This document shows positions 17,857-26,125 of a DNA stretch of 63,026 nucleotides, piece after piece (position 1 is the first letter of the stretch; the number at the start of each line of letters is the position of its first letter). Made by a program: the position numbers and the translations under genes. The notes under the pieces were generated by a model. It saw only the letters and a list, made by a program, of their open reading frames with translations, did no database searches and was not told where the DNA came from. The stretch comes from Gammaproteobacteria bacterium (lineage in GTDB: Bacteria > Pseudomonadota > Gammaproteobacteria > Xanthomonadales > Wenzhouxiangellaceae): the NCBI GenBank assembly GCA_018819105.1, contig JAHJQV010000038.1:1-63026 (forward strand), in the 5' to 3' direction.

Positions 17857-17878
17857 ATTGACTGACTGATCAGTCAAT
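17857..17878. promoter_or_regulatory. Putative TetR operator palindrome
   Basis: ATTGACT (17857-17863) and AGTCAAT (17872-17878) are inverted around GACTGATC. Within this lies a perfect 14-base palindrome, TGACTGATCAGTCA (17863-17876). Nested TGACTGA-type palindromes upstream of a tetR gene are a common autoregulatory arrangement. Binding is inferred. Confidence 0.7.
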
Positions 17879-17992
17879 CTATATGCGACGAAACGTATCA
17901 GTGCTTGGTTTACACGGTGTGCACACCGGGGCGAATCAAAGGCTGCTGGTTACCATGAAACATTGCCCCAAAGTGCAACAACGCTCTGGAGC

Positions 17993-18010
17993 GCCAGCGT
18001 CCCGGCTGGC
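17993..18010. repeat. REP-like stem-loop, second copy
   Basis: GCCAGC-GTCCCG-GCTGGC forms a perfect six-base stem. On the minus strand the neighbourhood reads GGGACGCTGGCGCTCCAG, matching the GGACGCTGGCGCTCC core of the repeat at 12861-12875 in opposite orientation. Confidence 0.5.
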
Positions 18011-18053
18011 ATTCGGGTCGGTATGTGGCATGGCCCGTGCGCAATTTGATTGC

Positions 18054-18210
18054 GAGATACCTCGACTCGCTGTGCTCGCTCGGCATGACAGCCTGAATGG
18101 ATGGTTTGCGAGTCGTCGTCGAACGACATTGCGCTCGCTCGGCATGACAGCCCAATGGTGTGGTTGATGGGGCGTTGCCGAGTACAGATGCGCTGGCCGG
18201 GCATGACAAC
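18054..18210 (+). repeat. Cluster of TCGGCATGAC dispersed repeats
   Basis: One long copy (gagatac plus ctcgactcgctgtgctcgct and cggcatgaca, 18054-18090) is followed by a shorter gcgctcgctcggcatgacag (18131-18150) and a weaker tgcgctggccgggcatgacaa (18189-18209). The long copy matches 232-267. The whole interval 17816-18286 holds the operator, one REP-like stem and these repeats, with no gene I can support. Confidence 0.6.
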
Positions 18211-18286
18211 CCGGTCCGATCTACCAATCAATGATATGCCCAACCCGGGGCATGATTACTCCACCGCAACCTGCGACAATATAGCG

Positions 18287-19381
18287 ATGAGCACAGACCG
18301 CCTCGACCACACCGCACGGACCGCCGAGCCGCCACCCGGCATGGACATGGAACTCAAGCAGCTGGCAGCCGCCAGGGCGCTGGTGCGTGATCTGTTCCAG
18401 CCGCAAGCCCGGCTCTACTGGGGCGATTTTCTGCTGCACGCAGCTCTCGGTTGGGCGGCGCTGATCGCCATCGCGGTGCTGGCCATGCCCTGGTGGCTGC
18501 TGCTGGCCGGCTGGCTGCTGGCGGTGCTGGCACTGTATCGTGCGGTGATCTTTATCCATGAACTGGCGCATCTGCGCCCCGGTGCCCTGCCCGGCTTTCG
18601 TCTTGGCTGGAACCTGCTCTGCGGCATTCCCATGCTGGCTCCGTCGTTCACCTACAGCGGCGTGCACAACCATCATCACAAGCGTGATGTCTACGGCACT
18701 GCAGGCGATGGTGAATACCTGGCGTTTGCACGTTTTCCACACTGGCTGCTGATCGGCCATCTGCTGCTGGGCGTGCTGGTGCCGGCGCTGGTGCTGCTGC
18801 GCTTTGTCCTCATCACGCCGCTGGGCTGGATCGTTCCGCCGCTGCGGCGCTGGAGTTTTCGCAGCGCCTCCTCACTGACCGTGGATTTTCGCTATCGGCG
18901 CGAGGCCTCTGAGCGCGATGACAAACACTGGCGCTGGCAGGAGGCCGGAGCCTGGCTGTGGGGCAGCGGGATGCTTGCACTGATGGCCACTGGCGTGCTG
19001 CCATGGTCGCTGCTGATCAGCTGGTATGCGGTGCTGGCCGGCATCATGATCACCAATGGTGTGCGCACGCTGATCGCCCACCGTTACCTGCACGACCGCC
19101 GCAGTGAACTCAGCCTGATGCAGCAGTTTCATGATTCCGTTGATGTCAGCGGCCATCGCTACCTGACTTCGCTGTGGGCGCCGGTGGGGCTGCGCTATCA
19201 CGCCACCCACCATCTGTTTCCCAGCATGCCCTACCACAATCTGGGCACGGCGCATCGGCGCTTGCGCGCGGCTTCTGGCATCAGCGAATGGTATCTGCAG
19301 GCACACGAACCCAACCTGCGCCGGGCCTGGTCACGCCTGTGGCAGGCGCGCGCGGCTTTGCGGGCCGCAAACCCGCACTGA
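18287..19381 (+). CDS. Fatty acid desaturase superfamily membrane protein
   Basis: A 364-residue membrane di-iron enzyme of the fatty acid desaturase/hydroxylase superfamily. Histidine clusters HELAH (91-95), HNHHH (127-131) and the later YHATHHLFPSMPYHNL are in the expected order for metal ligands, with hydrophobic segments between them (WAALIAIAVLAMPWWLLLAG and others). It would insert a double bond or hydroxyl into a lipid acyl chain or related substrate; which one cannot be read. The frame extends 62 residues upstream through repeat DNA. The ATG at 18287 (MSTDRLDHTA) is chosen as the first start outside the repeats. It stands alone between the efflux locus and pilB. Confidence 0.85.
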   Translation: MSTDRLDHTARTAEPPPGMDMELKQLAAARALVRDLFQPQARLYWGDFLLHAALGWAALIAIAVLAMPWWLLLAGWLLAVLALYRAVIFIHELAHLRPGALPGFRLGWNLLCGIPMLAPSFTYSGVHNHHHKRDVYGTAGDGEYLAFARFPHWLLIGHLLLGVLVPALVLLRFVLITPLGWIVPPLRRWSFRSASSLTVDFRYRREASERDDKHWRWQEAGAWLWGSGMLALMATGVLPWSLLISWYAVLAGIMITNGVRTLIAHRYLHDRRSELSLMQQFHDSVDVSGHRYLTSLWAPVGLRYHATHHLFPSMPYHNLGTAHRRLRAASGISEWYLQAHEPNLRRAWSRLWQARAALRAANPH

Positions 19382-19429
19382 CGCTGGCGTCAGCCGCGTT
19401 ACGATGATGACGCGACTTTCATCCTTTTA

Positions 19430-19438
19430 TGCTATATT
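19430..19438 (+). promoter_or_regulatory. Extended -10 promoter candidate for pilB
   Basis: TGCTATATT gives an extended -10 (TG, one base, TATATT at 19433-19438) 34 bases before the pilB ATG. No good -35 is visible, which extended -10 promoters tolerate. A tight inverted repeat TGACGC-TG-GCGTCA (19379-19392) lies upstream. Confidence 0.4.
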
Positions 19439-19471
19439 CATCGGCAACTGTCTGACAACACTGGTACTTTT

Positions 19472-21208
19472 ATGTCAGTTCAATTCCAGAACAACGCCAT
19501 CCGGCAAAAGCTCAATCATGGTCTGCCGCGGCGACTGCTGAAGCTCGGCCTGCTCGAAAGCAGCGCCCTGGAAAGCATCTGCCTGGACATTGAAAAAACC
19601 AACGAATCGCTGGTTGCCTATCTGCAGAAAAGTCCGGACAAGATCAGCGCTGAAGACCTGGCCATGGCGATCAGCTATGAATACGGCTTGCCGATGGTGG
19701 ATCTGACCGCGTTTGAGCTGGGTCAGGCACCAGTCAACCAGATCAAGGAACAGCTGCTGCGCAAACACGCAGCGGTGCCGCTGATGAAACGCGACAAGCA
19801 GCTGTTTGTGGCCTTTGCCGACCCCACCCGGGAGGCGGCCATCAGCGAAATCGCCTTCAATGCGAACGCCGTGGTGCAGCCGCTGGTGGCACCGGCCAAC
19901 CAGATCGAAAAAGCCATGGATCAGGCTTTTGAACAGTCTGCCAGCATGATGGACGATCTGGAAGGCGAGGAAGGACTGGATGACCTCACTTTCGAGACCG
20001 AGGACGATCAGCGGAAACGTGATGAGCAGGCGAACGATGCCCTCAGCGATGACGCGCCGGTGGTCAAGTTCATCAATAAGGTGTTGCTGGATGCCATACG
20101 CCGTGGTGCCTCAGACATCCATTTCGAACCCTATGAAGACAAATACCGGGTGCGCTTCCGCATGGACGGCGTGCTCAAGACGGTACTGCGGCCACCGTCG
20201 GGCATGGCACCGAAGCTGTCGTCCCGCCTCAAGGTTATGTCCAGCCTGGACATCGCCGAAAAGCGCATTCCGCAGGACGGCCGCATCAAGCTGAACCTGG
20301 GACGTGGCGCGATCGATTTTCGTGTCAGCACCTGCCCGACCCTGTTCGGGGAAAAAATCGTGCTGCGTATTCTGGACAGCTCGGTGACCAAGATCGGGGT
20401 CGAGAGTCTGGGCTTCGAACCCGAACAGATGCACCTGTTTACCGAGGCCATTTCAAAACCTTATGGCATGATTCTGGTCACCGGCCCGACCGGCTCGGGT
20501 AAAACGGTGACACTGTATACCGGCCTCAACCTGCTCAATGACGATGGCCGCAACATCTCCACCGCCGAAGATCCGGTGGAAATTCGCGTGCCAGGCATCA
20601 ATCAGGTGCAGCAGAACGTGAAACAGGGCATGACGTTTGCCCGCGCCCTGCGCGCCTTCCTGCGTCAGGATCCGGACGTCATCATGGTCGGGGAAATTCG
20701 CGATCTGGAAACCGCAGAAATCGCCATCAAGGCGGCCCAGACCGGTCACCTTGTGTTGTCCACGCTGCACACCAACGATGCGCCGCAGAGCATCACCCGC
20801 CTGGTCAACATGGGCGTGCCGTCCTACAACATCACCTCGGCGCTGCATCTGGTGATTGCCCAGCGACTGTCGCGACGCCTGCATACCTGCAAGAAACATG
20901 CGGATATTCCCGACGAGGCATTGCGCGAAATCGGCTTCACCGATGCCGAAATCGAGGAAGGCCTGCAGATCTATGAGGCCAACGGCTGCAGTCAGTGCAA
21001 TGAAGGTTACAAGGGACGTGCCGGTGTGTTCCAGGTGATGCCGATCACCGAATCCATTGAGCGATTGATTCTTGAGGGCGGTTCTTCCATGGACATTGCC
21101 AAGCTGTCGAACGAACTGGGTTTCAACGACCTGCGCCGTTCGGCCCTGAACAAGGTCAAGTTCGGCATGACCAGCCTGATGGAAATCAATCGCATCACCA
21201 AGGAATGA
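19472..21208 (+). CDS. pilB: Type IV pilus extension ATPase PilB
   Basis: A 578-residue cytoplasmic hexameric ATPase that powers pilin assembly. It has the N-terminal MshEN/GspE_N region (about 1-155), an acidic linker (160-190) and the catalytic domain: RRGASDIHFEPYEDKYRVRF (210-229), Walker A GPTGSGKT (338-345), Asp box AEDPVE (365-370), Walker B DVIMVGEIRD (402-411) and His box TGHLVLSTLHTNDA (424-437). The metal-binding site is incomplete at its first half: the usual CxxC after RL is here HTC (C473), while the second pair C506 and C509 is present. It is followed by pilC and pilD; no pilA lies alongside. Confidence 0.96.
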   Translation: MSVQFQNNAIRQKLNHGLPRRLLKLGLLESSALESICLDIEKTNESLVAYLQKSPDKISAEDLAMAISYEYGLPMVDLTAFELGQAPVNQIKEQLLRKHAAVPLMKRDKQLFVAFADPTREAAISEIAFNANAVVQPLVAPANQIEKAMDQAFEQSASMMDDLEGEEGLDDLTFETEDDQRKRDEQANDALSDDAPVVKFINKVLLDAIRRGASDIHFEPYEDKYRVRFRMDGVLKTVLRPPSGMAPKLSSRLKVMSSLDIAEKRIPQDGRIKLNLGRGAIDFRVSTCPTLFGEKIVLRILDSSVTKIGVESLGFEPEQMHLFTEAISKPYGMILVTGPTGSGKTVTLYTGLNLLNDDGRNISTAEDPVEIRVPGINQVQQNVKQGMTFARALRAFLRQDPDVIMVGEIRDLETAEIAIKAAQTGHLVLSTLHTNDAPQSITRLVNMGVPSYNITSALHLVIAQRLSRRLHTCKKHADIPDEALREIGFTDAEIEEGLQIYEANGCSQCNEGYKGRAGVFQVMPITESIERLILEGGSSMDIAKLSNELGFNDLRRSALNKVKFGMTSLMEINRITKE

Positions 21209-21293
21209 TGGGGATGCTTGCATCGGCCACAACCAAACCATCAGCAGGGATGCGCTGATCAGACATTAACCACGGACTGTTAGAGATTGCACC

Positions 21294-22505
21294 ATGGCTG
21301 TTACCAAAGAAGACGTCATTTTTCAATGGGAGGGCACCGACAAGCGCGGTGTACGCCTGAAGGGTGAGAAAACCGGACGCGACCAGAGTTTTATCCGCGC
21401 CGAGTTGCGCCGCCAGGGGATCACGCCGCAGCGCGTGCGCCGCAAGCCGAAGTCGTTCAAGCTGGGCGAACGCGTCAAGGCCAAGGACATTTCCATCTTC
21501 AGCCGGCAGATCGCCACCATGCTCAATGCTGGTGTGCCGCTGGTGCAGGCGCTGGACATCATCAGCACCGCCAGCGAGAACGAGAAATTCCAGAAGCTGA
21601 TCACCAGGATCAAGACCGATGTGGAGTCAGGCAGCAATTTTGCCGACACCCTGCGCCAGCACCCGGTGCACTTTGACGAGCTGTACTGCAATCTGGTAGA
21701 AGCCGGCGAAGAGGCCGGCGTGCTGGACACGGTGCTGGAGACCATCGCCACCTACAAGGAACGCATCGAGGAAATCAAAGGCAAGGTCAACAAGGCCATG
21801 TACTACCCGACCGCCGTGGTCGCCGTGGCCGTGGGCGTTTCTGCCCTGCTGCTGATCAAGGTGATACCGCAGTTCGAGTCGATCTTTCAGGGTTTTGGTG
21901 CCGAACTGCCGGCGTTTACCCAGTTGATTGTCAGCCTGTCCAATTCGCTGGTGGAATTCGGCTATCTGTATTTTCTCGGCATCATCGGCATCGTGGTCGG
22001 TGCGGTGATGGCGAAAAAACGCTCGCCGCGATTCCAGCATTTTCTTGATCGCAGCTCACTGAAAATTCCGGTGGTCGGCGGCATTCTGCGCAAGGCGGCG
22101 CTGGCACGGTTTGCCCGCACGCTGGGCATCACCTTTGCCGCCGGTGTGCCGCTGGTGGAAGCGCTGCGCACGGTATCCGGCGCCACTGGCAACGAAGTCT
22201 ACCGGGAAGCGGTGCTGCGCGTGCGCGAGGATGTTGCTGCCGGACATCAGCTGCAACTGGCGATGCAGCAGACCAATGTGTTCCCATCCATGGTGGTGCA
22301 GATGACCGCCATCGGTGAGGAGGCCGGCTCATTGGATCAGATGCTGAAAAAGGTCGCGGAGTTCTATGAAGAAGAAGTCAACAATGCGGTGGATGCGCTG
22401 AGCAGTCTGCTGGAGCCGGTGATCATTCTCATCGTCGGCGGACTCATTGGCAGCATGGTCATCGCCATGTACCTGCCGATCTTCAAGATGGCCGCCGTGG
22501 TCTGA
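21294..22505 (+). CDS. pilC: Type IV pilus inner-membrane platform protein PilC
   Basis: A 403-residue GspF/PilC protein that links the PilB ATPase to pilin polymerisation. Two T2SSF repeats are visible: the first with FSRQIATMLNAGVPLVQALD and LVEAGEEAGVLDTVLE, the second with FARTLGITFAAGVPLVEALR and MTAIGEEAGSLDQML. Three transmembrane segments follow the pattern AVVAVAVGVSALLLIKVI, LYFLGIIGIVVGAVMA and the C-terminal VIILIVGGLIGSMVIAMYLP. The gene lies 85 bases after pilB and directly precedes pilD. Length and order are canonical. Confidence 0.97.
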   Translation: MAVTKEDVIFQWEGTDKRGVRLKGEKTGRDQSFIRAELRRQGITPQRVRRKPKSFKLGERVKAKDISIFSRQIATMLNAGVPLVQALDIISTASENEKFQKLITRIKTDVESGSNFADTLRQHPVHFDELYCNLVEAGEEAGVLDTVLETIATYKERIEEIKGKVNKAMYYPTAVVAVAVGVSALLLIKVIPQFESIFQGFGAELPAFTQLIVSLSNSLVEFGYLYFLGIIGIVVGAVMAKKRSPRFQHFLDRSSLKIPVVGGILRKAALARFARTLGITFAAGVPLVEALRTVSGATGNEVYREAVLRVREDVAAGHQLQLAMQQTNVFPSMVVQMTAIGEEAGSLDQMLKKVAEFYEEEVNNAVDALSSLLEPVIILIVGGLIGSMVIAMYLPIFKMAAVV

Positions 22506-22575
22506 TGCCTGCTGGATGCGGGAACTGCTGCGGCCATCGGCAGCAGCGGCCAGGTCTTGCCTGCAACCGGAACCG

Positions 22576-23463
22576 ATGTTCATGATCGACAGCATTATCC
22601 AGCAGCCCTGGTTGCTATACACCGCGCTGGCCCTGTTCGGGCTGGTCATCGGCAGTTTTCTCAACGTGGTCATTTACCGCTATCCGCAGGTACTGCTGCA
22701 CAGCTGGCGGCAGGAATCGCGCGCTCTGCTGGCCGAACATGCCGGCAGCGATGTCGAGGCAGCGATCAGCGATGCCAGCGATCCGCCACCGCCCGGACTG
22801 GTCTGGCCAGCCTCGCACTGCCGCCACTGCAAGGCCAGCATCCGTCCCTGGCACAACATTCCGCTGCTTGGATTTCTGCTTCTGCGTGGTCGCTGCCGGG
22901 ACTGCGGCAAGCCGATCAGCTGGCGTTACCCGCTGATTGAAACACTGGCTGCGGCGGCCACGGTGATCATCGTCTGGCAGTTCGGCCTGGGCGGATTTGC
23001 CCTGCTCTGGATCATCGCCAGCTATCTGCTGCTGGCCATGACCATGATCGATCTGGATCACCAGCTGCTGCCGGATCCGATGACCTACCTGCTGCTGTGG
23101 CTGGGGCTGCTCGGCAGTGTCGCCGGCATCAGCGGCGTGACGCCGGAAGATGCCATCGTCGGCGCGGCCGTCGGTTATCTGCTGCTGTGGGGCTTCTATC
23201 ATCTGTTTCGGCTGCTCACCGGCAAACACGGCATGGGCTATGGCGATTTCAAACTGCTCGCTGCGCTGGGCGCCCTGCTGGGCTGGAGCATGCTGCCAGC
23301 GGTGATTCTGGTCGCCTCGATCAGCGGTGCCGTGCTCGGCATCGCCTGGCTGATGATCAAGGGACAGGGCCGGCAGACGCGTATCCCGTTTGGGCCGTTT
23401 CTGGCGCTGGCCGGCTGGGTCGCCTTGCTGTTCGGACCGCAGCTGCAAGCCATCTACTTCTGA
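22576..23463 (+). CDS. pilD: Prepilin peptidase / N-methyltransferase PilD
   Basis: A 295-residue inner-membrane aspartyl peptidase that cleaves type IV prepilin leaders and methylates the new N-terminus. The N-terminal GSFLNVVIYRYP motif, the zinc tetra-cysteine region (SHCRHCK then GRCRDCGKPIS) and two aspartates, in MTMIDLDHQLLPD and GYGDFKLLAALGA, define the bifunctional family. ATG at 22576 (MFMIDSII) or 22582 is likely. A longer frame from 22447 overlaps pilC and has no family character. coaE follows after 12 bases. The insertion SDASDPPPPG before the cysteine domain is typical of proteobacterial members. Confidence 0.96.
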   Translation: MFMIDSIIQQPWLLYTALALFGLVIGSFLNVVIYRYPQVLLHSWRQESRALLAEHAGSDVEAAISDASDPPPPGLVWPASHCRHCKASIRPWHNIPLLGFLLLRGRCRDCGKPISWRYPLIETLAAAATVIIVWQFGLGGFALLWIIASYLLLAMTMIDLDHQLLPDPMTYLLLWLGLLGSVAGISGVTPEDAIVGAAVGYLLLWGFYHLFRLLTGKHGMGYGDFKLLAALGALLGWSMLPAVILVASISGAVLGIAWLMIKGQGRQTRIPFGPFLALAGWVALLFGPQLQAIYF

Positions 23464-23475
23464 ACGACGCTGCGC

Positions 23476-24081
23476 ATGGCGATTGTGGTGATCACCGGCG
23501 GCGCAGCCAGCGGCAAATCCACCGCCGCCAGACTGTTTCGCCAGCTCGGTGTTGAGGTCATCGATACCGACCAGCTGGCGCGTGAACTGGTAGCACCGGG
23601 CCAGCCTGCGCTGCAGGCCATCGTCTCGGCATTCGGTGCCGCAGTGCTGGATGCACAGGGGCAGCTCGATCGCCCCCGCATGCGCGCGCTGATTGTCAGC
23701 GACAGGCAGCTAAAAAAGCAGCTGGAAGACATTCTCCACCCCTTGATCATGCAGCTGGCCAGACAACGCTGCGCCCAGGCCGAGGCTGCCAGCACGCTGC
23801 CTTACGTGCTGCTGGAAGTGCCGCTGTATGCCGACATCAGGCCATGGCCCTGGATTGATCGCGTGCTGCTGATTGACTGCGAGGAAGCCACCCAGCTGGC
23901 CCGACTGCAGGCGCGTGACGGCGTCGATGCCGAGCAGGCACAAGCCATGCTGACAGCGCAGAGCAGTCGCGCCGAACGCCTGGCGATCGCCGATGATGTG
24001 ATTCGCAACGATGCCGGCCTGGCCCAGCTGGAGCAGGCGGTGGCAGCGCAGCACGCCGCCTATCTGCGCCGATTTGACTGA
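23476..24081 (+). CDS. coaE: Dephospho-CoA kinase
   Basis: The 201-residue P-loop kinase adds the 3-prime phosphate in the last step of coenzyme A synthesis. Walker A is GGAASGKST (8-16). IDTDQLARELVAPG, HPLIMQLARQR, LLEVPLYAD and the lid-like QLARLQARDGVDAEQAQAML are family-typical. It follows pilD by 12 bases, the common pilD-coaE pairing of gammaproteobacteria. Its TGA stop (24079-24081) directly abuts the convergent hda stop, leaving no intergenic base. Confidence 0.97.
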   Translation: MAIVVITGGAASGKSTAARLFRQLGVEVIDTDQLARELVAPGQPALQAIVSAFGAAVLDAQGQLDRPRMRALIVSDRQLKKQLEDILHPLIMQLARQRCAQAEAASTLPYVLLEVPLYADIRPWPWIDRVLLIDCEEATQLARLQARDGVDAEQAQAMLTAQSSRAERLAIADDVIRNDAGLAQLEQAVAAQHAAYLRRFD

Positions 24082-24795
24082 TCACTGATCCGGCGTGGGC
24101 GACATCAGTTCTCGCAGCAGCGGCCTGGTCGGGCCTTGCCCGCTGATCAATACGCGCTCGCACAGCTGTTGCAACAGGCGCAGCAGCTGTGCCTGCTCAC
24201 GCACCACCCGGCTGAGCAGATAGGCCAGCACATCCGTCGCGATGGGAATGTTGTGTCGCGCCAGATAAGCCTGCACGAACTCTGCCCGCTGTGCATCCGG
24301 CAATGCCTGCACCCGGTGCTGACTCATGGTCGCCAGCCGTGAGCGCAGATCCGGCAACAGGCCGGTCATGGCGGCCAGTGGTGTGCGCCCAGCCATGACC
24401 ACGGCAAGCTGCTGCTGTTGCGCCCGCTGCATGGCATCAAACAGCGCCTGTTGCCAGCTGTGCGCAGCGCTCAGCGCTTCGGCATTGTCCAGCAACAGCA
24501 AATCCTGACCCTGCAACTGCTGCAGCACAGGCAGCGTCGATGCATCCCCAATCTGCACATACAGCGCCTGCCAGCCATGCTCAAGGGCGGCCGTCTGCAA
24601 GCCCCACAGCAGGTGGGTTTTGCCACAGCTGGCCTGGCCATGCAGGTAATGCCAGCCGTCAGGCTGCTGCGCTTGCCGCTGCAACAGCTGCAGCAGCGCA
24701 CTGTTGTCGCCACAGAAAAAATTGTCCAGTTGCGGCCGGAAAGGGCCGGGAAAGTCCAGCGGCCGCTGCGACCGCATGTCGGCCAGTCTGGTCAT
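24082..24795 (-). CDS. hda: DnaA regulatory inactivator Hda
   Basis: A 237-residue DnaA-like AAA+ protein that, with the sliding clamp, stimulates DnaA-ATP hydrolysis to prevent over-initiation. After a short N-terminus it shows LHGQASCGKTHLL (51-63), the Hda form of Walker A, then LLLLDNAEALSAAHSWQQAL as Walker B, VVMAGRTPLAAM as sensor region and the C-terminal helical part. The start is uncertain: ATG 24795 (MTRLADMRS) begins four bases after the upstream gene's stop, while in-frame ATG 24819 would overlap it. It is last in the minus-strand run with a DUF2066 gene and PerM, the same neighbourhood as in Pseudomonas. Confidence 0.9.
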   Translation of the reverse strand: MTRLADMRSQRPLDFPGPFRPQLDNFFCGDNSALLQLLQRQAQQPDGWHYLHGQASCGKTHLLWGLQTAALEHGWQALYVQIGDASTLPVLQQLQGQDLLLLDNAEALSAAHSWQQALFDAMQRAQQQQLAVVMAGRTPLAAMTGLLPDLRSRLATMSQHRVQALPDAQRAEFVQAYLARHNIPIATDVLAYLLSRVVREQAQLLRLLQQLCERVLISGQGPTRPLLRELMSPTPDQ

Positions 24796-24799
24796 CGAC

Positions 24800-26125
24800 T
24801 CAAGCGCTGTGGTCCGCATCGGGATCCGTTGCTGTAGCTCGTTGGCGCGGGCCGCTGCGGGGTGCTTGCCCACTGGCATGATTGGCATCGGACCTGGCCT
24901 GCTGGTCTGGCCGGCCAGCGGGTTTGCGGGCACTCGCCTTGCGGGTGGTTTTTTTGCTGCGCGACGGCTTGCTGCCCGCCTGCGGCGGCTGCTTTACTGC
25001 AGCGCTTGCGGACTGGTCTGTTGCAGCCAGGGCTGATGTGGGCGGGCTACCCTGATACAGATAGCTGCGCGTGTAGGTGTCGTGGGCAAAGCGCAGCAGC
25101 ACCATCGCCACCGCCGCCACCGGCAGCGCCAGCAGCACGCCAAGAAAACCGAACAGAATGCCGCCGGCCATGACGGCGAAGATCACTGCCACCGGATGCA
25201 GACCGATGCGGTCGCCGACCAGCCAGGGCGTCAGCACCATGCCTTCCAGCATCTGGCCCACCATAAACACCGCCGCCGCCAGCAGCAGATGCAGCCAGTC
25301 TCCGAACTGAACGCCAGCGGCGATCAGTGCTGCCGCAATGCCGATGATCGAGCCCAGATAGGGCACGATGCTCAGCAGCCCGGCCAGCAGGCCGATCAGC
25401 AGCGCCAGTTTCAGCCCGATCAATGCCAGACCGGCGGCATAGATCAGGGCCAGCGCCAGCATCACCAGCAATTGTCCGCGCAGGAACGCCGAGAGCACTT
25501 CGTTGGCTTCACCCGCCAGCCGCAGGATGACCGGCTCTGCAGAACGCGGCAACAGTTCTCGGATGCTGGCCATCATGCCATCCCAATCGCGCAGGAAGTA
25601 GAACGTCACCACCGGAATCAGGGTCAGGTTGACCAGCCAGCCGATCACTGCCATGCCGCTTTGCGTGACCGAGCTGACCAGCACGGCGGCAAAACTGCCG
25701 GCACTTTGCCAGTGCTGACGCAACAGCTCGATGATCTCGCTGCCATCGGGCATGCTCAGTTCGATGCCGGTGCGCTGATTCAGCCATGGCAGGACAATGT
25801 CGGCAAACCAGTTCCAGTAGTCAGGGAAGCGTTGCAGCAGATAATTAACCTGCTTTTCCAGCAGCGGAATCAGCACCAGCAGCAGACCGATCAGCAGCAC
25901 GGTCATGAACAGGAACACCACGATCACCGCCAGCGTCCGCGACAGCCCCAGATCCTCGAGCCTGTCGACCAGCGGATCGCCCAGATAGGCCAGTGCTGCG
26001 GCCACCGCAAACGGCGTCAGAATGGGCGACAACAGGCTGACCAGCCAGCCGAACACCAGTGCCGCGATCAGCCACGGCAGCCAGTGATCCAGCCAGCGCT
26101 GGCGCCAGGGTGCGGGCTGGTTCAT
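24800..26125 (-). CDS. PerM/AI-2E family transporter
   Basis: A 441-residue polytopic membrane protein of the AI-2E exporter superfamily (Pfam AI-2E_transport), transport role not established. Typical segments are LIAALVFGWLVSLLSPIL, FAVAAALAYLGDPLVDRLE, LALIGLKLALLIGLLAGLLS plus IVPYLGSIIG, and VMAGGILFGFLGVLLALPVA. The last 70 residues form an unusual hydrophilic tail rich in K, R, S and A (SKPSRSKKTTRKASARKPAG and on), beyond the normal family end. ATG 26125 overlaps the upstream stop as ATGA, which decides the start over a longer frame. hda begins next to its stop. Confidence 0.9.
   Translation of the reverse strand: MNQPAPWRQRWLDHWLPWLIAALVFGWLVSLLSPILTPFAVAAALAYLGDPLVDRLEDLGLSRTLAVIVVFLFMTVLLIGLLLVLIPLLEKQVNYLLQRFPDYWNWFADIVLPWLNQRTGIELSMPDGSEIIELLRQHWQSAGSFAAVLVSSVTQSGMAVIGWLVNLTLIPVVTFYFLRDWDGMMASIRELLPRSAEPVILRLAGEANEVLSAFLRGQLLVMLALALIYAAGLALIGLKLALLIGLLAGLLSIVPYLGSIIGIAAALIAAGVQFGDWLHLLLAAAVFMVGQMLEGMVLTPWLVGDRIGLHPVAVIFAVMAGGILFGFLGVLLALPVAAVAMVLLRFAHDTYTRSYLYQGSPPTSALAATDQSASAAVKQPPQAGSKPSRSKKTTRKASARKPAGRPDQQARSDANHASGQAPRSGPRQRATATDPDADHSA

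Noticed and set aside
17879-18286. Small genes in the repeat-rich spacer
   Set aside because: All open frames here are produced by the repeats themselves and change frame between copies.
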